In this document: piece after piece, positions 14,301-16,522 of the stretch | Layout: every line of letters starts with the position of its first letter | How positions within the stretch are numbered: position 1 is the first letter of the stretch | DNA from: Bacteroidales bacterium | GTDB taxonomy: Bacteria > Bacteroidota > Bacteroidia > Bacteroidales > UBA4417 | Length of the DNA stretch: 16,522 nucleotides | Assembly (NCBI GenBank): GCA_025350385.1 | Contig: JANXXZ010000567.1 | Span: forward strand, 1-16,522 | Reading direction: 5' to 3' | The notes under the pieces: model-generated | What the model saw: the letters and a program-made list of their open reading frames with translations, nothing else | Told to the model about the DNA's origin: nothing | The model's database searches: none | Made by a program: the position numbers and the translations under genes

Positions 14301-16202
14301 ATAAAGCAGGTTTACATACCCGGCGGTATGAAGATAGCTATCAACAATACAGCGACCTGTGTAGGAGCAACCACCTGGTTTACATCCAATATTCTCGAGC
14401 CTGTGGGCGACTCTCTGATCTCCTTTGCCTGGAACTTTGGTGACCCTGCGACCGGTTTCGAAAATATTTCATACTTACGCAACCCTTCTCATACGTTCAG
14501 CAAATCGGGTCCGTTTGTGGTTACCCTCGAAGCTACTGATATCCACAACTGCACTAAAACTGTACATCAAACGGTTATGATTGCTCCGTATGCTCAGGCT
14601 GACTTCAGCGCGATTGGAGGGGCTTGTGATGCCAAAGTGAGCTTCACCGATAAAACAACCGGGGCAACTGTTGTGCAGTGGACCTGGGATTTTGGCGATG
14701 GCACAAGTGCGACTGTAAGTGCGCCCGCAAATCCCGACCTGGTTCACAACTATCCTTACCCTGGTATTTATGTGGTAACACTTACAACCCTGAGCAATGG
14801 CGGATGCACAAGTTTCGTTACCGACACAATAAGAAGGCTTCCTTGTATTCATAGCAATTTTGCAATACGGGATACCGTGGTTTGTCAGAACCGTACGATG
14901 TACTTTTCCGAAAACAGCACCTGCCAGGCGCCGATTGCTTCCTGGACTTGGGATTTTGGTGATAATACCATTGAAACCTTCACTACACAGCCAAATGCTG
15001 TATCCCACCTGTATTCACAACCCGGAAATTACATCGTGAAACTCATTATTTCCACCAATATGGTCGGAGGTGCCGTAACGGATACTTCTTCCCGTCCGGT
15101 GGGTGTAAATCCGGCCCCTGAAGCAGGATTCAGCTGGAAAAATGCCTGTATCGGAAACGCGACGCCGTTTATCAACAGCACGAATTTAAATGGCTCACAA
15201 CTCAGGGATTTTAAGTGGAAATTCGGAGATCCTCAGAACACAGGAGCAACTTCAACCCAAAAGAATCCTGTTTACCTGTATCCTTTGTCAGGCGAATACA
15301 ATGTGAACCTTGTCGCAGCCAGCACATTGGGCTGCACGGATACCCTTGTTCAGACGGTTTCAATCTATGCAATGCCAAAGGCCGGGTTTACATGGGCAAA
15401 CAACTGCGAGGGCAAGCCGGTTTATTTCACTGACGCAACAGATACTGCCTCTGCCCGGATCAAAACCTGGAACTGGTACTTCAATGGTGAAAGCGAATTG
15501 CTCGGAGCATCCACGCAACAAAATCCTTCATTTGCCTACAGCAAAGCCGGTATTTATAACACCACAATGGCTGTAATTGATGAGAATGGCTGTTCGGATA
15601 CCATTATAAAGCAAGTTGCCATCAACTCCAGTCCTGTAGCGGCATTCTCAATCGGTGATAACTATGAGAATATCCAGGGGCAGGTAAAGTTTATTAATGG
15701 GACCATGAACGGAAACAATTACTTCTGGGATTTCGGGAACGGGAAAACCTCTTATTCCGAAAGTCCGGTGGTGACCTATGACCAGGATGGCAGGTACACG
15801 GTTAAGCTTACCGCCTGGAACGGCCAGGATTGTGCCGATACCCTAACTATGGATTACACCCTGGCATTCAAAGGGCTGTATGTTCCCAATGCTTTTTCAC
15901 CGGAAAACACAGCACAAGGTGTTACCATCTTTAAACCTGCCGGTCTGAATCTTAAGAAATACTATATTGAAGTCATTGACAGGTGGGGAAATAAATTGTG
16001 GTCGTCTGATAAGCTTGATTCCAAAGGCTCCCCGGCCGAAGGATGGGATGGAACCGTTAACCATGTGATACTCCCTGAAGGAGCTTACATGTGGAGAGCC
16101 AGCGCAATTTTCATCGACGGAACATACTGGGATGGTCATAATGTAGGCATCAATGACAATATGCCACAATCTTTTACAGGAACTGTGACATTAATTCGAT
16201 AA
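2052..16202 (+). CDS. Giant modular T9SS-secreted surface adhesin (PKD-repeat, CHU_C type-B sorting domain), SprB-like
   Basis: One open frame of 4716 residues. Order: leader 1-96 with hydrophobic segment about 78-92 and a likely cleavage after S-W-A96; N-terminal head 97-550; a PKD-like module 551-640; two 'ICSGDT' PKD-like modules 641-732 and 733-820; twelve ~84-residue modules (821-2010), interrupted by two Ig/PKD-like modules at 911-1078; nine ~88-residue modules (2013-2807); 21 PKD domains (2808-4608), most with W-x-W-x-F-G-D-[GP]; and a CHU_C domain (about 4609-4716). That last domain marks cargo of the type IX secretion system, and proteins so built are large adhesins such as the gliding adhesin SprB; adhesion is inferred from architecture. 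The ATG at 2052 is the only in-frame ATG before the hydrophobic segment, but a TTG at 2259 would give an ordinary 27-residue signal peptide. The PorP/SprF-like gene 114 bp downstream fits a secretion partner, and no terminator is seen between them. No frameshift or internal stop is present. Confidence 0.95.
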   Translation: MKRSLQLLKSYNSSSIVTFLTAFFLRARAFFKGAKSIYSFEKDYSRDSLSTDLTSKAKNFPFRSSFNNPLKTFLARVCYATVFILLLFAVSLNSWAEGTKQLEPTTPNAANGSLGLILFTGGWTAAGQRIPFATVGCAAPYRLNVYVSDPSTEIIYFGFKQSSGFALYYQLRDPDGLVVPGYALTSQPTVGNPGYIPNWNQAVAGPKFGVVNPTGYTPLVVTPTKVGNYYLEFAQDAAGNTNNMQDISIEYFDISVYQGNIVKPGRLWSEAWQFTDRIAGNHSPQTDFYILSNDSIVTKLNINRWEGGYFMFYCNHWGVINTGNWYTDRLSILAPNQASWPGDLPEFKIFLNDPDSLIFPTGSFGKICDLKTISKCDGSVDFLVKVNKPGKIELTIDVDPQGINNGEDIKLNADILGSPGCTSWDTIYWNGKDGTGQLLVNGATVNVNVDYLNGLTHLPIYDIETNYYGLMVDLVRPVPSGSSKLSIFWDDSQVPGCGPVCVNLTGCLYASAANACHNWPTNNQGNLVFFNSWWYYKSTSANTSPIIKRLPETSAVSPSGPSPVCVGQTNVPYTIPPILFAETYLWTLPNGDTATTATNSISLNFPALSSGGVLTVQGVNSNCGAGLNSPPLQILVNPTPVATATPSAQTICSGDTTSIALSSTLLNTTFTWTASGPGSVSGFSGGSGNFIAQILTNGSNAPHNVTYIITPVSGGCTGLPITVIVTVQPANSVNSLPLAQTICSGDTIIMNLTAVLPGTNFSWTVSGAGITGYSNGSGNVISQILFNNTGAPCNAVYLVTGTINGCTTTTTTYTVTVNNSPAQYFMAGGGSYCSGGGGVLVGLTNSQIGINYQLFSNGSPIGLPQSGTGAPFNFGNQTIAGTYIATATNLLNGCSSDMGNSVVVSINPSPVANAGADFTIPFGISTILNGSVSGGTPPINYTWLPLVNIASGANTTTPNTTNLYSATTFSLVVTDANGCTNTDQVTVSLSGSALNVVASASPNQICNDGSLTQLACVASGGSGVYSYTWTSVPAGSPAWISLLQNPWVSPGATTLYNVVVNDGYNTAMATVSVVVNPLPAQFSVTGGGYYCSPGIGVPVGIGGSQTNTQYQLFQGGVALGPPVAGTGNPISFGNLTSGSVYTVVATNMITGCVNTMSGSATVVVNPPLTIYKIDPTGQQCPGTIIRLNGSDLGVNYYLLLNGVAVDSIPGTGVVGFLDFGPRTANGTYTVLAVDMTTGCQAIMNGSTFISIAPQVFNVIPAGILCPGQMIILSGSETAVSYQLRWNGTFDLGAPVPGTGSMLNMGIGTLPGVYSVIAIGDTTNCVSYMNDSATLYPDPVLFSIVPDGAACEGDAISLNGSQVGVDYILLLDNAIHVDTIHGTGSALNFGVQLTAGNYTIIAVIQNSFCITQMNGVAVFNDSPVKYNLTPAGIVCMGNSIGLDGSQVGVSYQLLLNGTVNAGSPVAGTGLPISFGPQAVIGTYSVRAVNITTGCSSLMTGSVVLQPLPTVFNVAPAGNHCAGTSITLNGSELNLNYILVLNGTVNLDTLAGTGAALNFGPQITAGTYTVVTYSSSTFCEATMSGSSIIDARPILYNLTPSGVACSGDILGLDNSELGVNYQLRRNGIINVGVPVVGTGSAISFGIQTIAGIYTVEAAGSNGCVAIMNDSILLQPMPLTFTILPAGNHCPGTIITLNGSETGVNYVLFRDGIFAIDTLAGTGSALNFGTPMIAGTYSVVAYSVPASCQTAMNGNSMIMLSPTAFNVMPAGINCTGSTLGLDNSEIGVNYQLRRNGIVNVGAPVAGTGSAISFGIINIPGTYSIIGVSLANSCATTMTGNVILQPRPLIFTINPQGMQCAGTSVTLNGSQAGTDYVLVLDNTFNIDTISGTGSPLDFGSQLITGTYTILAIGGATTCQDVMNGATVIIALPAAFNVTPAGAICVSAVIGLDGSEGGAEYTLYKNGISTGLTIGGTGSPINFGMQAPGSYTVKAVDTLKGCTSWMSGTVNIGGPAVVNAGGNASVCSDATLQLNGTASLYSSVFWTTTGNGTFSNDTILNPVYTPGTNDLTMGTVSLVLNTSGTGACLYTSFTDTLFVSIIPIPTVNAGADVNVCRNSDYTVSGASAFNYTTLSWTTSGTGTFINAATLSPTYVPSAADLSMGSVILTLNSTGLSPCLNTASDALTMSFYPIVTANAGADDQVCAGNSYTIPSATATNYLGLSWSATGTGTFSNGNTFAATYFPGAADLAAGSVTLVLTAQPASPCAAAATDSLLLTFMPAAIANAGPDASSCSNGSYTVSGATAANYSSVSWATSGTGSFISNSALNPVYTPSPADITAGMVTLSLTVNGLAGCAGASDMMVLDFVSQPQVNAGTDAHMCTGPYVLSGASSTNCSSVNWTVSNGSGSLLNATTLTPTYTPSALDISNGFVELTLTGNPVSPCAIAVSDLVQLIIDKTPVVNAGADALSCQSANYSVNDANASHYTSLLWTSSGTGTFINATTLSPTYSPSAADLTAGTFTLTLTASNAGCGSVSDNKTVNIIGMPVVNAGPDLVICEGSSVTIGGASASTYSSINWATTGTGTFVNGNSLTPTYMPGAADLLTGMVTLTMQANALFPCFGSLSDQLILTIRHTPAVSAGNDGTVCSGFSYAINDATAQNSATVTWSTSGSGSFDNANALATTYTPGAGDIANGTVMLTLTGSNFPCPDDVDSKLLTIIPAVFVNAGPGALICNTCSYTITQATTSNASSTLWSSSGSGLFSNSATLNTVYTPSASDYATGSVILTLTAFGNSPCNALSDTLTLRFSSNPGVDFSWGYSCDGLPVSFFVNTQVTNVADVASWHWDFGDGSTSAVMDPVYLYAAPGQYTVTLTIVDLSGSTHAVIHQVFVSQIPVSYFKYSTPNCSNQSVQFTDLSHTLYGYISKWIWSYGDGTPGDTIVFPADPNLKHDFDTAGVFNVTLTITNSFGCIASVTVPVQVIPAPITNFNFTNNCLEANTSFQDASYANGPGNIVEWWWDFGDPATGLDNFSNLMNPEHKFSAPGTYLVTHVVRNYNNCTDTIVKPVVILPATPVDFTFYHTCIDENTHFVPDTSVMILGNIASWYWEFGDGGISYLQSPVHSYTTPGSYQVSCTITDLSGCTASRIRTVVVNPLPVAMFNFGLQRCKGVPVEFRDVSATYTGNVVKWVWDFGDGNTQTVTVPGNPNVEHTYAASGNFTVTLTITASDSCTSTQTQALTIESVPSANFSVENTCQGTPSQFTDLTQTGGIGTISGWLWNFGDPVSGINNESTIQNPTHNYASNGSYQVTLSVQTSNGCSGTVVQTVVVSPAPAVDFYSENHCAGSAVQFHPASSVNTANVATWLWNFGDGLTGNTQDPAHIYTAAGNYLVTLTITDLAGCANTISHTINIVPQPFVVFSYNQPACSQSLVHFTSNSSASVGYIMRWEWNFGDGTTQTVNYPDNPNVMHQYNGYGNYNVTLNVITNDSCSNSLIHTVTILQSPLANFNFEGNCIAHPVQFDDISQGSVISWNWSFGDPLSGSSNVSTLQNPLHTFNQAGNYAVTLVVNATNNCSDTIVKMVPVEDAPAVNFSYNNGCASDTVMFQSSAFVNVPNTASWLWQFGDNSTSAEVDPGHIYANPGTYTVTLTITNLNGCTNTKVHQVQVTAAPIAQFSVGSQLCSNNAVLFNDNSSTSNGVISSWYWDFGDGSDTLIQAPANPDISHVYSGGGSYTVTHTIHTSTGCENTLSTTINVNSAPLAAYSYTGNCSGQASAFTDLSQPSGTAIIAAWNWNFGDPNSGVNNTSSTQSPYHQFSAVGTYNVLLTVINSNGCTDTSMQVVTIVAPPAVEFLHSYPSCDGSAVTFNADTTIVIPSTVSAYSWDFGDGTAPSTMASPSHQYASAGDYTVTLTIDNLDGCENAVSHVVAIHTLPVAMFTTHKACGNNITQFTDQSYSPDGTPVISWSWDFGVQASTGDTASIQNPTFGYPSTGIYNVTLTVTSYAGCTTTSVIPVNVIPAPQAQFQYTAEPCHNGSVVFQDMSTSAQSSIASWYWEFAPGSYSTLRDPVYVFGNTDTSYLVKLVVTNTSGCTDTLIKQVYIPGGMKIAINNTATCVGATTWFTSNILEPVGDSLISFAWNFGDPATGFENISYLRNPSHTFSKSGPFVVTLEATDIHNCTKTVHQTVMIAPYAQADFSAIGGACDAKVSFTDKTTGATVVQWTWDFGDGTSATVSAPANPDLVHNYPYPGIYVVTLTTLSNGGCTSFVTDTIRRLPCIHSNFAIRDTVVCQNRTMYFSENSTCQAPIASWTWDFGDNTIETFTTQPNAVSHLYSQPGNYIVKLIISTNMVGGAVTDTSSRPVGVNPAPEAGFSWKNACIGNATPFINSTNLNGSQLRDFKWKFGDPQNTGATSTQKNPVYLYPLSGEYNVNLVAASTLGCTDTLVQTVSIYAMPKAGFTWANNCEGKPVYFTDATDTASARIKTWNWYFNGESELLGASTQQNPSFAYSKAGIYNTTMAVIDENGCSDTIIKQVAINSSPVAAFSIGDNYENIQGQVKFINGTMNGNNYFWDFGNGKTSYSESPVVTYDQDGRYTVKLTAWNGQDCADTLTMDYTLAFKGLYVPNAFSPENTAQGVTIFKPAGLNLKKYYIEVIDRWGNKLWSSDKLDSKGSPAEGWDGTVNHVILPEGAYMWRASAIFIDGTYWDGHNVGINDNMPQSFTGTVTLIR
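2340..3701 (+). other. N-terminal head domain region of the giant adhesin
   Basis: Residues 97-550 are non-repetitive. Visible landmarks are 'GRLWSEAWQFTDR' (265-277), a C-x-x-W-D-x-I-Y-W-N-G-K-D-G stretch (421-434), 'SIFWDDSQVPGCG' (486-498), a Cys cluster C497-x3-C501-x5-C507-x8-C516 followed by H517 and W519, and 'NSWWYY' (531-536). From memory, similar 'GRLWS..W' and '..H.W....WWY' stretches occur near the start of other very large Bacteroidota Ig/PKD-repeat proteins. I know no function for it. Being non-repetitive and at the tip of the rod, it is the most likely ligand-contact part, which is inference. Confidence 0.6.
3702..4511 (+). repeat. Three PKD-like/Ig-like modules following the head
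   Basis: Residues 551-640 contain PSPVCVGQTNVPYTIP and 'YLWTLPNGDT', the pattern of PKD-like modules in Bacteroidota surface proteins. Residues 641-732 and 733-820 are two copies of a module opening AQTICSGDT, with 'TFTWTASG' or 'NFSWTVSG' in the middle, S-G-[GS]-x-x-G-S-G-N and a closing Cys in 'GGCTG' or 'NGCTT'. The latter two are clearly paralogous to each other. Their part is structural, as stalk units. Confidence 0.75.
4512..4781 (+). repeat. First copy of the ~84-residue 'GTG..FG' module
   Basis: Residues 821-910 carry GGGSYCSGG, 'INYQLFSNGSP', 'SGTGAPFNFG', 'GTYIATAT' and 'NGCSSDMGNS'. These match the signature of the large array further on: Cys, then Y-x-L-x-x-[ND]-[GN], then G-T-G-x-x-x-x-[FM]-G, then [YF]-[TS]-[VI], then Cys followed by M. 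This copy is separated from the other eleven by two different modules (4782-5285). Confidence 0.8.
4782..5285 (+). repeat. Two Ig/PKD-like modules inserted between copies 1 and 2 of the 84-residue array
   Basis: Residues 911-1078. The first opens VANAGADFTIPFG and has 'SGGTPPINYTWLP' and 'VVTDANGCTN'. The second has 'QICNDGS', 'ASGGSGVYSYTWTS', 'SPGATTLYNVVVNDG' and ends 'VVVNPLPAQF'. The S-G-G-x-P/G-x-Y-x-Y-x-W and T-x-Y-x-V-x-V-x-D patterns are typical of PKD/SprB-like stalk modules in this phylum. Confidence 0.7.
5286..8081 (+). repeat. Eleven tandem copies (2-12) of the ~84-residue module, copies 3-12 arranged as A-B dimers
   Basis: Copies 2-12 occupy residues 1079-2010. The first Cys codon of copies 3, 5, 7, 9 and 11 (type A) is at 5589, 6099, 6606, 7110 and 7617; that of copies 4, 6, 8, 10 and 12 (type B) is at 5844, 6351, 6858, 7362 and 7869. 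Type A has L-N-G-S, Y-[IVY]-L, D-[TS]-[IL] before G-T-G, and L-[ND]-F-G. Type B has mostly [LI]-G-L-D, Y-Q-L, G-[ASV]-P-V before G-T-G, and mostly I-S-F-G. Each copy has one Cys near its start and one before a conserved Met. I know no established family name for this module; its length and beta-strand-like pattern suggest an Ig-like fold. Confidence 0.9.
8088..10472 (+). repeat. Nine tandem ~88-residue modules opening [VA]-x-A-G-x-D
   Basis: Residues 2013-2807. Each unit has the order [VA]-[NS]-A-G-[PAGTN]-[DGN], Cys, a 'SGASA'-like turn, W-x-x-[ST]-x-[GN]-x-G-[TSL]-[FL], P-x-Y-x-P-[GS] (less exact in some copies), D-[ILY]-x-x-G, [LF]-x-L-[TN] and a second Cys, often in S-P-C or F-P-C. Copies 5 and 9 have one extra Cys each. 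Units like this occur in other Bacteroidota giant proteins from memory. No higher-order periodicity was evident by eye. The role is structural, as a stalk. Confidence 0.88.
10473..15875 (+). repeat. Array of 21 PKD domains, first twelve arranged as four a-b-c trimers
   Basis: Residues 2808-4608, about 86 residues per domain. Most contain the PKD hallmark W-x-W-x-F-G-D-[GPN], then [HY]-x-[YF], G-x-[YF]-x-V and often [ST]-x-G-C. Trimers start at 10473, 11253, 12030 and 12792, and the next type-a domain at 13566. Type a begins V-[DNE]-F and has a short loop after G-D-[GN]. Type b has a loop with N-P-[ND] or D-P-N. Type c has G-D-P-x-[ST]-G-x-x-N-x-S. PKD domains are beta-sandwich stalk or binding units on the cell surface. 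Domains 14, 15 and 20 have lost the G-D motif. Domains 1, 18 and 21 break the two-Cys pattern. Confidence 0.95.
15876..16199 (+). other. CHU_C / gliding-motility-type C-terminal domain (T9SS type-B sorting signal)
   Basis: Residues about 4609-4716 show the landmarks of this domain in order: YVPNAFSPE (4610 on), an I-x-V-x-D-R-W-G-N motif with R4644-W-G, G-W-D-G-T (4664-4668), L-P-E-G-A-Y-M-W-R-A, and the closing G-T-V-T-L-I-R at the very end of the protein. By family knowledge, such domains direct export through the type IX secretion system, and type-B proteins depend on a PorP/SprF-like partner. Confidence 0.95.
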
Positions 16203-16316
16203 AAAATCAATCGGATAAAAATATTTGTAATTTTATAAACTTAAACTGAAACATCTGCCCGGTCATTTCACCTTTCACCTGAACGATGAATTTCCCTGCA
16301 ACTAAAACAAGAAGCA

Positions 16317-16522
16317 ATGAAAAATTTTACCGGTTACTGGCGTAAATCATTACCAATTGCGCTGCTTCTCATAACAATTATCGGAATAGGTTCCCTGAAA
16401 GCACAGGACCCGATCTTTTCCCAGTTTTATAATAATCCTATCTATTATAACCCCGGGTATATCGGATTGAATGCGGGTTTCAGGGCACGGTTCAATTACC
16501 GCGACCAGTGGACAGGTATTCC
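16317..16522 (+). CDS. PorP/SprF-family outer-membrane protein of the type IX secretion system (partial, N-terminal)
   Basis: The first 68 codons of a gene running past the window. It starts at ATG 16317, with a basic MKNFTGYWRKS, a hydrophobic core LPIALLLITIIGIG and S-L-K-A29 before Q30, a good signal-peptidase I site. The mature start carries DPIFSQFY, then NNPIYYNPGYIG and FRARFNYRDQW, the diagnostic N-terminal signature of PorP/SprF proteins (D-P-x-F-S-Q-[FY]-x-x-N-P, N-P-x-x-x-G, and R-x-Q-W). Family members are outer-membrane beta-barrels of about 300 residues; SprF is needed for secretion of the giant adhesin SprB in Flavobacterium, and PorP is a T9SS component in Porphyromonas. Here the gene follows the CHU_C adhesin by 114 bp on the same strand with no terminator in between, so co-transcription and a cargo-specific role are likely. 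Whether this copy is SprF-like or PorP-like cannot be decided from this part. Confidence 0.93.
   Translation, partial: MKNFTGYWRKSLPIALLLITIIGIGSLKAQDPIFSQFYNNPIYYNPGYIGLNAGFRARFNYRDQWTGI

Noticed and set aside
14475..15008. Minus-strand open frame of 177 codons, and a 164-codon one at 11031-11525
   Set aside because: Both lie antisense within the PKD array, whose plus-strand frame is certain. The repetitive codon pattern of that array creates long antisense frames, and the translations are not protein-like.
4512..15875. Regularly spaced DNA repeats that might suggest a CRISPR or satellite array
   Set aside because: The units are in phase with one open reading frame, diverged at the DNA level and conserved as protein motifs, so they are coding repeats.
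16203..16316. Possible separate promoter for the porP/sprF gene (AATATTTG near 16220)
   Set aside because: It has a mismatch at the first base of TAnnTTTG and no TTTG at the -33 distance. Co-transcription with the adhesin gene is simpler.
16286..16345. ATG at 16286 as an alternative start near the porP/sprF gene
   Set aside because: It lies in a different frame and runs into a stop after about 19 codons. The ATG at 16317 gives a proper signal peptide and the family motif.

Overview
The window looks like a chromosomal piece of a Bacteroidota bacterium (class Bacteroidia or a relative). The signs are an OmpH/Skp-type chaperone end beside a DUF4296-type lipoprotein, a second short lipoprotein, a giant surface protein ending in a CHU_C / gliding-motility-type C-terminal domain, and directly after it the start of a PorP/SprF-family outer-membrane protein. 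The last two are hallmarks of the type IX secretion system (T9SS), which is restricted to this phylum. Shine-Dalgarno sequences are weak or absent, as is usual there.

Layout. Positions 1-245 hold the C-terminal end of an OmpH-like periplasmic chaperone (+). Positions 324-746 encode a small DUF4296-type lipoprotein (+). A strong 15-bp hairpin at 753-791 separates it from a convergent lipoprotein of unknown function (-, 817-1254) and can terminate both. Positions 1255-2051 are an AT-rich gap of about 800 bp without an intact gene. It holds a probable decayed reading frame (-, 1375-1515), a weak terminator-like hairpin, a short G-rich island and a possible promoter. Positions 2052-16202 are one uninterrupted reading frame of 4716 codons, 86% of the window. 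Positions 16317-16522 are the start of a porP/sprF gene cut by the window edge.

The giant protein is modular. In order it has a basic leader with a hydrophobic segment (residues 1-96), a Cys-containing N-terminal head (97-550), three PKD-like/Ig-like modules (551-820), twelve copies of an ~84-residue module interrupted once by two other Ig-like modules (821-2010), nine copies of an ~88-residue module opening with [VA]-x-A-G-x-D (2013-2807), 21 PKD domains (2808-4608), and the T9SS type-B sorting domain (about 4609-4716). Two arrays show higher-order periodicity. The ~84-residue modules alternate as five A-B dimers (period 504-510 nt). The first twelve PKD domains run as four a-b-c trimers (period 762-780 nt). 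Almost every module in the three long arrays carries one Cys near its start and one near its end, which suggests a disulfide-stabilised rod.

How the parts fit: the giant protein is best read as a SprB-like, cell-surface or secreted T9SS adhesin, and the PorP/SprF-like protein downstream as its dedicated export or anchoring partner. The upstream genes are ordinary envelope genes with no evident link. I see no phage, CRISPR, tRNA or rRNA features. The unusual content is the internal repeat structure of the adhesin, rather than a wholly new class of system.
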